A DNA stretch of 64,000 nt from Epithemia pelagica (Eukaryota > Bacillariophyta > Bacillariophyceae > Surirellales > Surirellaceae). Below are positions 54,201-64,000 of this stretch, piece after piece; position 1 is the stretch's first letter, and every line of letters starts with the position of its first letter. The stretch lies in assembly GCA_946965045.2 (NCBI GenBank), contig OX337236.1, positions 1,364,001 through 1,428,000 of the forward strand. Reading direction: 5' to 3'. Both the position numbers and the translations under genes were made by a program. The notes beneath the pieces are model-generated. The model did not search any database and was not told where the DNA came from. It saw only the letters and a program-made list of their open reading frames with translations.

Positions 54201-54524
54201 ATCTCCATTCGTAGACTCTGTCACAATCGGTTCTTGTGGTGTGGGTTCTGACTCTTTGTCGTCTTCTCCGGGTGCAGTTTTTGAGACAAAGACAAGTTCG
54301 TCGTCGTTTGACGTTTCTTCTACGGCAGTGGATGTTGTTTCATCAATGGAATCGGATACTTTTCGATCCGAGATCTCCTCCTTTTGCGTCATGGCTTTCG
54401 AGTCCTCTTCTTTTGTCTCGGGCGAAGTCAAGGGGGATGCAGTTGTAGCGTCCGAACTCGGAGCATCGGATCCTTGTGCCGTTGGCTCCAGTGGAGGGTC
54501 AACTTCTGAGTTGGATACAGTCAT
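51211..54524 (-). CDS. Ankyrin/FYVE-like protein with a C-terminal R-SNARE-like helix
   Basis: Reading down, exons 54524-51348 and 51255-51211 encode 1073 aa. An acidic Ser/Thr/Glu-rich N-terminus (to about 180) precedes a possible PH/GRAM-like beta domain (about 200-300, e.g. SGSRKVVFSRVVFRRVKEQT). Ankyrin repeats lie at about 475-565 (DDNGHPPLYYACQQNMNDAI, NSMGQTPLYTALVSGK). A FYVE-like zinc finger at about 875-920 has CAICWKVF, NRKHRCRVTWRHVCDEC. The last 40 residues form an amphipathic helix like synaptobrevin: LLERGDKLSSLSDKSAQM, then EDFAKM spliced to ASELRKQ. The Arg in LLER matches the zero-layer Arg of R-SNAREs. Without the splice the frame runs on to 51060 and loses the helix. A role in endosome tethering or fusion via PI3P is inferred. 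Confidence 0.85.
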
Positions 54525-55111
54525 TTCAACAGCCTGCTTTGTATTGTTGGTCGTGGATACTTCGAGTTTCCACCGAGAAAGCCTTCAAGGAGAGGAATCG
54601 AGACGCTCAACCGGCAGCTGTATCGTCTTGTTGTTGGTTGGCAGCAGTCCCTGATGATAGCAATTGCCACAAGCGGAAGCCCTCTATAGCGATCACGGAT
54701 TTATCTTTCAAAGCCCAAGTGAGAAAGGATTACCACCAAAGCTCTCACACTCTCTCCTTTTACAAGTAACAAGTTTACAAGTAACAAGTATAATGCGTTC
54801 GCGTGTGCAACAAAATCGAAATCGATCCGACACAGACGGAAGGGGTCGCGGATATATTGCATGCCGCTACATCGACCCTTATCACGGAGAGTGGTCGTGG
54901 ATACAATGCATGCCAAGAGTTATTGGCAAGTATTGCAGACAACTCGATCGACATCAGCCTGTGAGTGTGAGAGGATAATACTCTCTCCATCTCCACAACC
55001 TCGATAGAATTCGGAGAAGAGTCTTGGCAGAGGTAAAGCAAACCGCAAACCTGGTGCGTGATCAGTGAGACGCGAGGATAAAGATCTGAACAAGAGACTG
55101 GAACAAAAACA
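54525..55111. other. Divergent promoter region with a 15-bp tandem repeat
   Basis: This lies between the start of the Ank-FYVE gene and the start of the decarboxylase gene. A perfect 15-bp tandem duplication, TTACAAGTAACAAGT, is at 54760-54789. No coding sequence is supported, though frames exist on both strands. Confidence 0.55.
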
Positions 55112-55971
55112 ATGGCGACGTCTGCATCGCAAACACGACGAGACACCAACATTTTGTTGGGCGTCACTGGCTCGGTGGCGGCTGTCAAGGCTCCAGAAAT
55201 TGCAGTTTGTTTGTGTCGAGAGTTTATGGACATTCACATCAAAATTCTCTTGACAACGGGGGCACGAAACTTTTGGGAACAGTCCCGAACGTACAGCGAA
55301 TACTGGTGGACCGAATTGCAAAAGCTCGTGGAAAGAACAGAGAAGGAACGAAAAAAGCCAAAGATAGAGGGAGAAGAAGAGAATTCTACACAGGAAGCCA
55401 TTGTCAAACATTCATATTCTTTGGATACTGACGCTCCACCTACAATTCAAATTTTGGGTACGTGGTCAATTCACTGTTGGCAGGGCTCAAGGTCAATTCA
55501 CTCTCATGAATCTGTGCTGTTAATTGTTATTAACCTGCTGTAGATTCGGAAGAAGAATGGAGATCTTGGAACGAGCTTGGCGATCCGATACTACATATTG
55601 ATTTGCGTGATTGGGCGGACTGTCTCGTTCTGGCACCGCTTTCGGCCCATACGTTGGCCAAGGTGGCGCATGGGCTCTGCGACGATGCCTTGTCCTCCGT
55701 GGCGCGAGCTTGGGATATGGTCCACAAACCCATGGTCCTTGCACCGGCCATGAATACCTTCATGTGGGAACACCCATTGACTCAACAACAACTGGAAACC
55801 ATTCAACAGTTTTTTGTGCAAGCGGCTGCCGTACAGTCTGTAGCACCCGTTACATGTGCAATTGTAGCGCCTCAAGTGAAAACCTTGGCCTGCGGACAAG
55901 TAGGAAACGGAGCCTTGGCTTCTGTACCTGATATCGTAGAAGCGGTGAGGAAAGCTCTCAAGTTGGATTGA
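55112..55971 (+). CDS. PPCDC: Phosphopantothenoylcysteine decarboxylase
   Basis: Exons 55112-55457 and 55544-55971 encode 257 aa. The enzyme decarboxylates 4'-phosphopantothenoylcysteine to phosphopantetheine, the third committed step toward coenzyme A. Family marks are all present: the flavin-binding start ILLGVTGSVAAVKAPE; the catalytic His in GDPILHIDLRDWAD; APLSAHTLAKVAHGLCDDAL for FMN; PAMNTFMWEHPLT, the substrate clamp; and the cysteine in LACGQVGNGALAS that reduces the intermediate. A charged insert of about 30 residues (EKERKKPKIEGEEENS) lies before the intron. Splicing is needed, since exon 1 otherwise drifts into non-family sequence. No C-terminal acidic Hal3-type tail is present, which favours the enzyme over a phosphatase regulator. 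Confidence 0.95.
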
Positions 55972-56194
55972 GTCAACTGTGCACGGTTTTCAGTGGTGGG
56001 TCGTCTCAAACAATCCATGTTTGCATTGATAAGAAGTCTCTCATTCCCCCCTCCCCATCTTCAGATGTCACATACCTATCGAAAAGGGGATCAATTTTAT
56101 CTATAGTATTGTCCATGACCATTTGGCTTTGGGACGTATACAAAAATCTACGTCTTGCATATCTATACACAATTTGACGGCGTGCCCCCACGCT

Positions 56195-57649
56195 TCAAAT
56201 TACTCCCCACGCACGGTCAAATTCATCCGTGGCTTCATCTCCTTCAGGGAGTGTTCGGGCCCCAACATTGTACAAAAAGGCTTCTCGCCATTGAGTTTCA
56301 TTCGACACCACCATAAAGGAATCGTCCCGCAGGGGCAGCATGGGATCGTATTCTGAACCAGCAAGTCCGAGCGACTGTGCCTCCCCTGAGGAAATGCTGT
56401 GGAACAGCGATCCATCGATGGATGCATGCAACATGAGTTCCGCATCCGAAACCGTGTAATCGTCATCTTCAATGTCATTGTCTTGATGATCGTTGCCCAC
56501 AAAATCCAGTTCATCCACCATAATATCCAACCATACATTGCCATGAGCAGTCCGTCGCAAGACTCTCTCTCGAGGTGTTGGTGACACGGGACGAGGGATT
56601 CGTGTTGGAAGATTGAAACTGGCAAATAAACCCCAGCACGATTCCATGACAAAGCCCCAATTGCCAGTGGGTGATCGTCGGACGGCATAGGTTGGAACAT
56701 CTTGACCGCCGACTGTAATTCGGATATAACTTCCCATGGGACGATCCGGCATGTCCATAGGACGTGCGACAAATCTCCAAGCCATGGTAACAGGTGGATC
56801 GACTACTTGGTTGTTCTCCCGTGGCAAGGGGCCGTTGGCATGGTTTTCATTTTGTGGTCGATTGTCTTCTAAAACGGGCGCATAGTGTTGTGGATGACCA
56901 TGCATGGCGATTCGTGTTGTGGGAAGAGAGGTACCAAACCGCGGGGCAGAGAGTGTGGAGGAGTCTGGACAAAATTGTTTGACCGTACCATCTCGTAGAA
57001 ACACCATTTGGCGACAAGGTTCGCCATTGTACCAAGGATCGACCAGTGTCCATTCGCTTCCAGCGCTTTCCTTGAATCGGAAACTCCATACCGTGCCCTG
57101 TTTCCTGACCGGATCGTAACATAATTCCTTAACTGTTACAGACTGACGATCTCGCGCATCTTGCATACTTTTCTTATAGGCCTGGATCATGGTGTATCTC
57201 CCACTTGGAGTGATGGAGGAGGAGGAGAGTTTGAGCGCTTCTTCCGAAACGTGAATCTTAGTATCCCATAAATTCCGGCAAAGTTGGTCCCATCCAGCTT
57301 CGTTTCTTGAGCACATTTCTCGATACTTGCGACTCACACACTGCATCTGCAGCAAAGACCGAGCATCGAGGAAGCTCGTTATATGGAAGACAAGGTCATC
57401 TGGTAGCTGAGCAAGAGCCAGGGCAGGTACGACAGGCTTCCGTTGCTGTAAGAGCTTCGCCCAACATTTTCTTTGACTCGGAGTTAGCGCGTAAGACCAA
57501 GAGAGGGCATCGGCGTCACAATCGCCGTGACTCCCGTCGTCCTTGGTCTTGTCGTGGGCGTCCTCTTCTGCGAAAACCATTTGAAGGAGTTCCTTGTCTG
57601 GAAGCACTTTGCCTCGCTTGAATGGCGGTTGAAAGCAGTAGTCTTCCAT
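56195..57649 (-). CDS. F-box protein, hypothetical
   Basis: A single exon of 484 aa from ATG 57649. An F-box lies at about 80-125 (ALAQLPDDLVFHITSFLD, LLQMQCVSRKYREMC, WDQLCRNLW), the surface that binds Skp1 of an SCF ubiquitin ligase. The rest contains beta-rich segments (GTVWSFRFKESAGSEWTLVD, WRFVARPMDMPDRPMGSYI, GNWGFVMESCWGLFASF) of unknown fold, and an acidic stretch (DNDIEDDDYTVSDAE). The last 80 residues probably help bind a substrate. The gene is convergent with the decarboxylase gene. Confidence 0.8.
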   Translation of the reverse strand: MEDYCFQPPFKRGKVLPDKELLQMVFAEEDAHDKTKDDGSHGDCDADALSWSYALTPSQRKCWAKLLQQRKPVVPALALAQLPDDLVFHITSFLDARSLLQMQCVSRKYREMCSRNEAGWDQLCRNLWDTKIHVSEEALKLSSSSITPSGRYTMIQAYKKSMQDARDRQSVTVKELCYDPVRKQGTVWSFRFKESAGSEWTLVDPWYNGEPCRQMVFLRDGTVKQFCPDSSTLSAPRFGTSLPTTRIAMHGHPQHYAPVLEDNRPQNENHANGPLPRENNQVVDPPVTMAWRFVARPMDMPDRPMGSYIRITVGGQDVPTYAVRRSPTGNWGFVMESCWGLFASFNLPTRIPRPVSPTPRERVLRRTAHGNVWLDIMVDELDFVGNDHQDNDIEDDDYTVSDAELMLHASIDGSLFHSISSGEAQSLGLAGSEYDPMLPLRDDSFMVVSNETQWREAFLYNVGARTLPEGDEATDEFDRAWGVI

Positions 57650-60317
57650 AGTGACCACTTTGATCTCTGTTTTCGATATCGTGCCTGTTCCCAGAAATGG
57701 ATGTCAAGAATGCGCAAGAAACAGCCAGCATCTCTCTTTCGTGTTTGCCTTGGATGCAAGAAACGCCCAAACTCGACAAAAGAGAAAGTGACGAGAAAAC
57801 CAAAAAACAAAATGTGCCAAGGAACACGTACATCACATTGGAAACATGAGAGCCCTTGTTAAGCCCCTCACTTTTTCGACCTTATCACGAAAGTATACTC
57901 TTCCGAATTCTCAAAGCCGCTCTTTCGTCTTTGTCTCGAGTCTTTTCGCCGTATTGAACTTGAACTCAGCTACTTTTAAACATTACTCCTAAACAATAAG
58001 GGATAAGCTACTCGTACTCCTAGGAGTAGCTAGTAGGAGTATGATGATGTAGTACTCGTAGCTCGATTGTCGATGGTACGCCTACAAGCCACCATTAAAT
58101 CGAATACATCCGTTATTGCCCGTATCTATTGTACTCACTGCCTCTCTTGTTCCCCATTCCCCATTCCCGATCAGAACGCTATTGTAGATTAGGTATTGTA
58201 TGGGGAATGGGGAAGCTCTCTCTAAGCCGAGTAGCACGAGAGCTCGTAAGGATAGCGAGAGTAGAAAAATGGTCTCACTATCTCTACTCTACTATTTAGA
58301 TTACAAGCTCTACTAGCTAGCAGAGGTATTGGCTTTCAGCTATACTGAGTTATCACATGAATACTACTACCTGACAACTAGTTAAAAATAGTGAAAGAAT
58401 AGATCGAGTCAAATATGCCTCTAATACTTCTACTCACTATCTACTCCGATTTTAGAGGTATTGCTAGTAGCTCTAGCAAAACCGTCCCCTCTACTCATCT
58501 TGATCATGAGTACTTCTCCTAACTACCAGGTGGCACGTGGCACTTGGCAATACGCGGAAGACCTACTTTTGTCTTTTTTTGTGATGCTCTACTACCTCTC
58601 TGTCTACTCTTTTAGGAGACAATAAAGATTATTCCTATTAGAGAATAGAAACAGCAAAGAGTGTGAAGACTATTTTAGGAGTTTCGGTCTAAGACTGGGA
58701 AGTGTTCTACTTCTCGCTCGCTGCACAGGAATGGCTGAAAGTTGGAATTTTCCGGTGAGACGCTGCAGTCATTACAATCTAACCCGGAAATTAGTGGGGG
58801 AATGGCCGACCTCGACCTCCGACTTCTCCGGCTTCCGGGTCCTCGACTAATATTCTTAATTTAACAAAATGAATTGTACAATAGAGGAGTTGGTAGTTCT
58901 GATTTCTGGCCCTGGTAGGATTACAGAATAGCCTCTACGATAAAAACCATAGAATGAACCAAGCGACCCCAAACCCCAAAGCCCAAAGACGAAAGACGAT
59001 CTTCGATCTCCTTCCCGAGTTCCAAGTGATCTATTGGAATAATTATGTTGCGATAAAAGAAAAGTATACTCATTACTCTAGAGTACCAGTGTCCCAGTTC
59101 CCAAGCAACAAACAATGCCCTCGCCTCTAACCAACGACCAACGAATCGAGGATATTCGACAGATACCTCATACAAGAGCTAGAGTGCCTCTAGGACCTCA
59201 CAATTCACGGGACTAGAAACTAGGTAGCTACCGGGGAGAGGTCCAATAATTATTGGGAGGATATTTCCAGTCGTTGCAATTTGCAATCAACGATTGATGT
59301 TTTCCTCATTCTTCCTCCCACCACCGGGGAATTTAGGCTTGTGGTGGGCAGTGGGCAGTTCTATTTGGAAGAGCCACTCACCACTCAGTCTCAGTCAGTC
59401 TTCCTGAGTTTTACGCCTCTCCCTCTCCGTAGGTTGAGAGTTGAGAGGAGAAGAGAGAAGAGGCCATCCACGTCTATGGCCTACCTTCCTATTCGTGTGA
59501 CGATAAATGCTCAATCCTCATGTTCGACGTTCGACCATGTGCGATGTTCCACCTTGTGTGTCGCTTTTGTCTCTTCCCAGTTCTCAGCCTCCGTCAAATC
59601 CGAACTAAAGCGGTGACTGAAAGGGAATGGGACCGGAAGGGTAGAAAAAACAATTACTCCTATATGCGCTATGAAGTTCATGAGGGGACTATGCAATGCG
59701 AACGCACTCCTTTTTTGCTTCCCCATACCCCGTACCCCATACATTAGGGATTTGAAATAGGGATAGTGACTGGTATGTAGAGCTTCTCTCTAGGAGCTGG
59801 CTAGGGAGGCTTGAAAGCGAATAGGTATAGGGTCTAGGAGGCAGGCGGTAAAACATGCCACAACAAGACAGGAGGGTGAGCGTGGGCGAAACCGCATGAA
59901 TCCACTAGGATGATGACATAAAACAAAAATTACGAGCCCTTTTACCGAAGGTTTCTTCTTTATCTCACGATAGAGGATAGAGAACTGGAGTTCATCTCAT
60001 ATAACACTTCTTAGAAGAGAGTGGTCCCATTATTTCTAGGTAGAAGGATGATTCTTCCAATTTCCTGCTCCTTCTTCTCGCTAACCTACTGTGGAAGCAT
60101 GGGTAGCTTGTAGCTTTCTCCGCGATAGACTGACAGAGAAGCTACGGGAAAAACGAGATGTGCATGGTTATCCAAGGGCATCCCTAAGGAGTCGCTATGT
60201 GACTCCATCGTCCTCTAGTCTACAGCTTTGCGGCCTCATCCCAATTCCACCGAGAAGACCAAGAGCTCTTAGAGAATCAATTGAATGTAGAAACTAGTAG
60301 TCATTGTTATATGGTAC
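57650..60317. other. Gene-poor region of about 2.7 kb
   Basis: Short frames (for example 58921-59175, 59281-59616) have no protein-like features. Several inverted or palindromic words occur: ACTCCTAGGAGT near 58016, and TTCCCCATTCCCCAT (about 58150) complementary to ATGGGGAATGGGGAA (about 58200) 40 bp away. Similar CCCCATAC words recur at about 59721. The region is AT-richer than its surroundings and is probably decayed transposon sequence or the outer part of the element to its right. Confidence 0.5.
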
Positions 60318-62109
60318 CTAATTATCAAAGTCGTCAAAGTCGCTCACTGCTGTTGCTGTCTCCATGTTTCGATCCTGGTTCCCGACGACTGCAGTTCCCT
60401 CACCAAAGTGCTTCTGATAGAGCTGGACCGTCTTTTTCACATATTCTCGTGCAGCGTTTGCGTGAGTGGTGACTCCTGGAGAGTTCAAGTCCTTGTTCGC
60501 CTCATCCAGACATTTTTCGGTGCTGAGTACAGCTTGCCGAGCCATCTCCATGCAAGAACGTGCATGCCCAGTGAATTTTGTGTGAATGTCGTTTGACATT
60601 TCTTGGGCTGCCCGAGCATGTGTCTCCGCCTCAGCCTTGGCTTGTTCCAAAGCATGCTTCTTGAGTTCTACAGATGCACGGAGAAACTCGACACCTTTCT
60701 TGCAACTTTCGGCATACTGCTCGGCCGAGAGCATCTGCTTCACGGCCTCGGTGTGCGCAGATTGCACCTCTTCGAGGCGAGTCTTCAGCATCTCATTCTC
60801 TTGCATGAGATCGTTGGCTGCAATTGTGGTTGATGTAGCGTTTGTAGTGCGCGTACGCTTTGGTCGCTGATTGTTTGCGTTGTTGTTGCTTTCGTTTGCA
60901 TCCTCCATTAGCTCATCTGTATCCTGCTGACTCGCCCATCCTCCGTTGCTCCGACAAACAAATGTGTAGTGGTCTGGCCCCACAGGCTTACGGAAGATGT
61001 TGCGTTGTCCTTCACACTCCAACAGAAGAGCGCCACACCAGTATCCGTGGCTCTTCAGCGTCACACGATCTCCCTCCAGGCCCATCAAATCAAAGGAGTT
61101 CCCAACTGGGATCGGGTTGAGCTGACAAGGGGCACTGAGGTTGATTGTCATGCTTGGCCGCATATCCTCCCCGGGCACGTTCGACCGCTTCTTCCATTTG
61201 TCCATCTGAACGACCAGATTGGAGACAACAGGCACAGTCTGGAAGGGGTAGGTCTTCATCTCTTCAGCATTGCGGGGAGGCCCAATAGCTGTGTGGCCAT
61301 ACCGGTGAAGCTGGGCGAGGAACTTGACAGGAACAAACTGTGCCACACTTGTTGTTGCCTTTGGCCACTTCAGAGTAAGTTGGATCTCTGAGTTCTTCGT
61401 AATAGAGGGGGCGACTGCCTTTGCCTCCACCCCCGAAAGCAGATTCACTGCGACCGAGAGTCGCTTCTGCCCATCATGGGCTTTCCAAGATGAAAAGATC
61501 ACTGGAAACGGGGATACTGGCCCATCAACCAAAGCCACCATTTTTTGGGGGGCTATCGACATCTTCTTCATTTTTTTGTCTAGGAAAGCATCACGATTGG
61601 GGGCACTGTCACCCAGGACAACGTAGCCATCCCCTCCTCCCTCACCTTTCCTCATGCCAGCACCACCTGTGCTTCCAAAGACCTGCTCCGCATAGCCGTC
61701 TTGTTGTTCCGCCCCGTCGTCTTCTTCCTCATTTTCGTCATAGCTCTCATCGTCGTCTGACTCCTCCACATTGTCACGAAAGGACGAAAACATGTTGACT
61801 GGCACAACTGAAACAACAATGATGTGAGAAAGCTGCATGCAACTCAAAACACCAACAATCAAACACACCTGTGACAGGATTCGCAACAAGAGGAGGAGGA
61901 GGAGCATCAACTCCAAGAGCAGCAGTCCTCTCTCGTTCACGAGTGGTCTTCCATTTGGTTGTGAGTTCCTCACAACAAGCACGACGATAAAGGGTGGAAA
62001 ATGATTCAAAATCGACTCCAAATCCCCCATTCTCATGAAACAAGTATTCAACATGGGCTTTGGAACACAAGTTAGGATCCCAAAGCCCATTGTCAAACCT
62101 CTGACGCAT
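60318..62109 (-). CDS. Coiled-coil protein next to a transposase, possible transposon accessory protein
   Basis: Reading down, exons 62109-61869 and 61808-60318 (splice at 61807) close in frame to about 576 aa. The first exon (MRQRFDNGLWDPNLC, YRRACCEELTTKWKTTRERER) is helical and basic and might bind DNA, though I cannot name the fold. An acidic stretch (ESDDDESYDENEEEDDGAEQ) follows, then a beta-rich domain with repeated Val, Gly and Trp and two conserved-looking Cys motifs (CGALLLECEG, FVCRSNGGW). The C-terminus is a long coiled coil (about residues 440-550, Ala/Glu/Lys-rich heptads). The start is uncertain: the frame is open upstream of 62109 and a further 5' exon is possible. It is divergent from the transposase fragment at 63244. 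Confidence 0.65.
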
Positions 62110-62653
62110 TGTTTCAAAGACTTCTTGAAAACGCAGTTCACTTACAAAGAAGAAACCCAACAATCAGCAAGAAATGAGCTTCGGACGAGACAAAGCGTTT
62201 GATTGATGGATAGTAGCCGTGCGAAAGGTAGAGGCGCAATGGCCGAATGGAAAACACAAGATGAGACAAAATGAGATGCCGCCACCATTTTTGTTGCAAA
62301 GTGTGTTCGCTCCACACAACCACACAGTAGTTTCTTCATCTCAATCACCCCGCTTGGTCGTGTCTAGTCGTAGGTGTATAAAGCGTCGAGACTTAAGCCT
62401 TAGAATTGAAAATTTGTATGTGAACACCACGTCAACGGACGTCGGAGTATATCGCAAGAGGCATAAAACGAAGCCATCCCAAGGCAATATTTGTATTTTA
62501 TATATATTCTAGAAAGATCCCGGATGGGCCGGATTTGTACTATACTATTTGGATTACTCGTATGTGTCACTTTATGGTTCTAAAGTAGTGCGTATTATTG
62601 TACATGGGTCTCTGCCGGCGCTCTCGCACCTCCATGGCAAAACTATGAAACGA

Positions 62654-62700
62654 TGGGAATGGTGGATATCCATGATGTCCATGGGTATCCACCATTCCCA
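62654..62700. repeat. Short perfect palindrome (15-bp arms)
   Basis: TGGGAATGGTGGATA at 62654-62668 is complementary to TATCCACCATTCCCA at 62686-62700, with a 17-nt spacer that itself contains CCATGATGTCCATGG. It lies left of the larger inverted repeat. Confidence 0.9.
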
Positions 62701-62703
62701 TTA

Positions 62704-63017
62704 TTCCGACGCCATTTCTCGAGCTGTGGAGCTTTTCACTCAGAGCCATACCAGCATCCATTAGACCTCAATGCACCCTAAACATCGCCCAAGAGACATA
62801 TGGGATTGGGGCATTGTGGCTCTCAGGATATGCTTGGGAAAGTCGTGAAATCATCAAAAAAGCGTTGATATCCACACTTTCCCAAGCATATCCTGAGAGC
62901 CACGATGCCCCAATCCCATATGTTTCATGGGGGATCTTGAGGGTCCATTGGGGTCTAACAGATCCTGGTGTGGTTTTGTCTGAGGTCCTTCAAGGCCTGA
63001 GAAAATGGCGTCGGAAA
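62704..63017. repeat. Long imperfect inverted repeat (foldback) between divergent genes
   Basis: Core arms of 47 bp at 62797-62843 and 62876-62922 match at 46 positions, around a 32-nt loop; they contain CATATGGGATTGGGGCAT and TCAGGATATGCTTGGGAAAG. The match continues outward less perfectly: TTAGACCTCAATG against TTAGACCCCAATGG, and TTCCGACGCCATT against TTCCGACGCCATT on the far side (about 62704 and 63017). Total arms are about 140 bp. It could be a MITE, or a duplicated promoter feeding both genes. Confidence 0.9.
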
Positions 63018-63243
63018 ATTTGACTTGTTGGGATTCCCAGTTTCCACAGGAAATCTGTGATTTTGTGAGTATCGTGGGTATCCATGGATATCCATCGGGT
63101 GTACAGAATACTGATGTACACTACTTACGTATTCATAAGTTCTACTGTAGGTACTCTAAGTAGTGTGTCTTACCTCATCAACGATATCACGATTCGTCTT
63201 CAGCCTCACACACAATTCTCCCAACAATCCAACAAAAACGACG

Positions 63244-64000
63244 ATGAACGCCATTGCTCCAGAGCTGTTTCAGGAACTGGGAGCAAGCATCTTGCGCAAG
63301 AGAATCTCCGAGACGGAGACCTTTCGGCGTCTCTGGGCCAACAAGTTTGGGGCCTCGCCATCCATGTGCAGCATCCTATGGGTTCGTTTGGAGGATGAAC
63401 GAGAGCATGAGATGCCAAACAATCCACAACCCAAGCATCTTTTGTGGGCTCTCATGCTTCTTCGGACCTACGCAGATGAGCCTGATATGGCTAAGGATGC
63501 TGGAGGGGAGGATGGTGGAAGAGTGGACCCCAAGACATTTCGGAAGTGGAGCTGGCATTTTGTCCGTGGGCTTTCGTTTCTCGAACCGCTTGTAATTCGC
63601 TGGGAAAATCGATTCAACAATGACATCTACAACGATTCTACAGTTTCTGTGGATGGAACAGACACGAGGGTTCCCAGTTATCGGCCCTTTTGGAAGGGTT
63701 GGTTTTCGCACAAGTTCAACGGCCCTGGAACTCGTTGGGAGATTGGCCTGTCCATCCGCAGCCGTGACATTGTGTGGGTGCATGGACCCTTCCCTTGCGG
63801 GCGTTGGCCAGATCTTAAAATTTTCCGCCACGCAATGAAGTCTTTCCTACATGACAACGAGAAGGCAGAAGCGGATGATGGATATGTGGGCGAACCTACA
63901 AAAATTCTCACGCCCGAAGTGAACTCGCGGACAGCAGCGGACGTGGAGCTACGACAGTGCGTCCGCAACAGACATGAAACAATCAACAGGCGCCTAAAGG
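63244..64000 (+). CDS. PIF/Harbinger-like DDE transposase, N-terminal part (runs off the window)
   Basis: An ATG at 63244 opens 252 codons with no stop before the window ends. The N-terminal 115 residues are helical with many Trp and Arg (FRRLWANKFGASPSMC, TFRKWSWHFVRGLSFLEP). The catalytic core then shows the DDE order: a first Asp in VSVDGTDTRVPSYRPFW; GWFSHKFNGPGTRWEIGLSI; a hinge GPFPCGRWPDLKIFRHAM; a second Asp in ADDGYVGE; and a Glu in CVRNRHETINRRLK. This is the pattern of PIF/Harbinger and IS5-like transposases. The triad is complete as far as seen, so the copy could be active. The C-terminus and right end lie outside the window. Confidence 0.9.
   Translation, partial: MNAIAPELFQELGASILRKRISETETFRRLWANKFGASPSMCSILWVRLEDEREHEMPNNPQPKHLLWALMLLRTYADEPDMAKDAGGEDGGRVDPKTFRKWSWHFVRGLSFLEPLVIRWENRFNNDIYNDSTVSVDGTDTRVPSYRPFWKGWFSHKFNGPGTRWEIGLSIRSRDIVWVHGPFPCGRWPDLKIFRHAMKSFLHDNEKAEADDGYVGEPTKILTPEVNSRTAADVELRQCVRNRHETINRRLK

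Noticed and set aside
57650-60317. rRNA or tRNA genes in the gene-poor region
   Set aside because: No conserved rRNA words or tRNA cloverleaf could be recognised by eye.
60318-62141. Leu-rich start (poly-Leu, MQLSH) of the coiled-coil gene
   Set aside because: That stretch is the antisense-free reading of the first exon in the wrong frame plus the intron; the spliced model gives a better sequence.

Overview
This window is nuclear DNA from a photosynthetic stramenopile, most likely a pennate diatom. I infer this from four things. There is a fucoxanthin-chlorophyll (LHC-type) antenna protein whose signal peptide ends in the ASAF motif of secondary-plastid import. A receptor-type CHASE/nucleotide-cyclase/phosphodiesterase fusion of the kind known from diatoms is present. 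Introns are short (61-135 nt, mostly 65-100) with GT-AG ends, often GTACGT or GTAAGT donors. Gene spacing is compact. The species cannot be fixed from the sequence alone.

Layout. 1-1.25 kb is the end of a 193-bp tandem satellite, followed by decayed copies and about 2 kb without genes. 3.4-13 kb holds the cyclase-phosphodiesterase gene, an unrecognised basic protein, an unresolved small locus and glutamine:fructose-6-phosphate aminotransferase (GFAT). 13-21.4 kb holds two minus-strand genes: a WD40 protein fused to a TRP/polycystin-like channel, and a TPR/PDZ-like protein. 22.7-25.4 kb is a tandem duplication of a diatom protein that is itself made of two similar halves. 26-34.2 kb holds a MYND zinc-finger gene with an apparent 1-nt frame break, a plastid-targeted PDZ-like protein, an LHC antenna gene with a coding minisatellite and a 12-nt microexon, a membrane protein and a FAD oxidoreductase. 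34.2-43.6 kb holds an LRR pseudogene, two ankyrin proteins (one with an F-box-like segment), a small membrane protein, a CCCH zinc-finger protein and a 940-bp non-autonomous hAT transposon with intact ends. 44-57.7 kb holds a PA200/Blm10 proteasome activator, an ankyrin/FYVE-like protein whose last exon completes an R-SNARE-like helix, phosphopantothenoylcysteine decarboxylase and an F-box protein. 57.7-64 kb is gene-poor DNA followed by a divergent pair: a coiled-coil protein and the start of a PIF/Harbinger-like DDE transposase. They flank a long imperfect inverted repeat, and this may be a two-gene transposon cut by the window edge.

The genes are housekeeping, signalling and trafficking genes with no shared pathway; there are no operons. 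The most unusual items are the Ank-FYVE-SNARE architecture, the WD40-channel fusion, the antenna minisatellite plus microexon, the GFAT presequence before its catalytic cysteine, and the foldback between the transposase and its neighbour. Exon structures were derived by eye from splice motifs, frame closure and family knowledge; none is supported by transcripts. I saw no convincing tRNA, rRNA or CRISPR array, but I could not run a covariance search.
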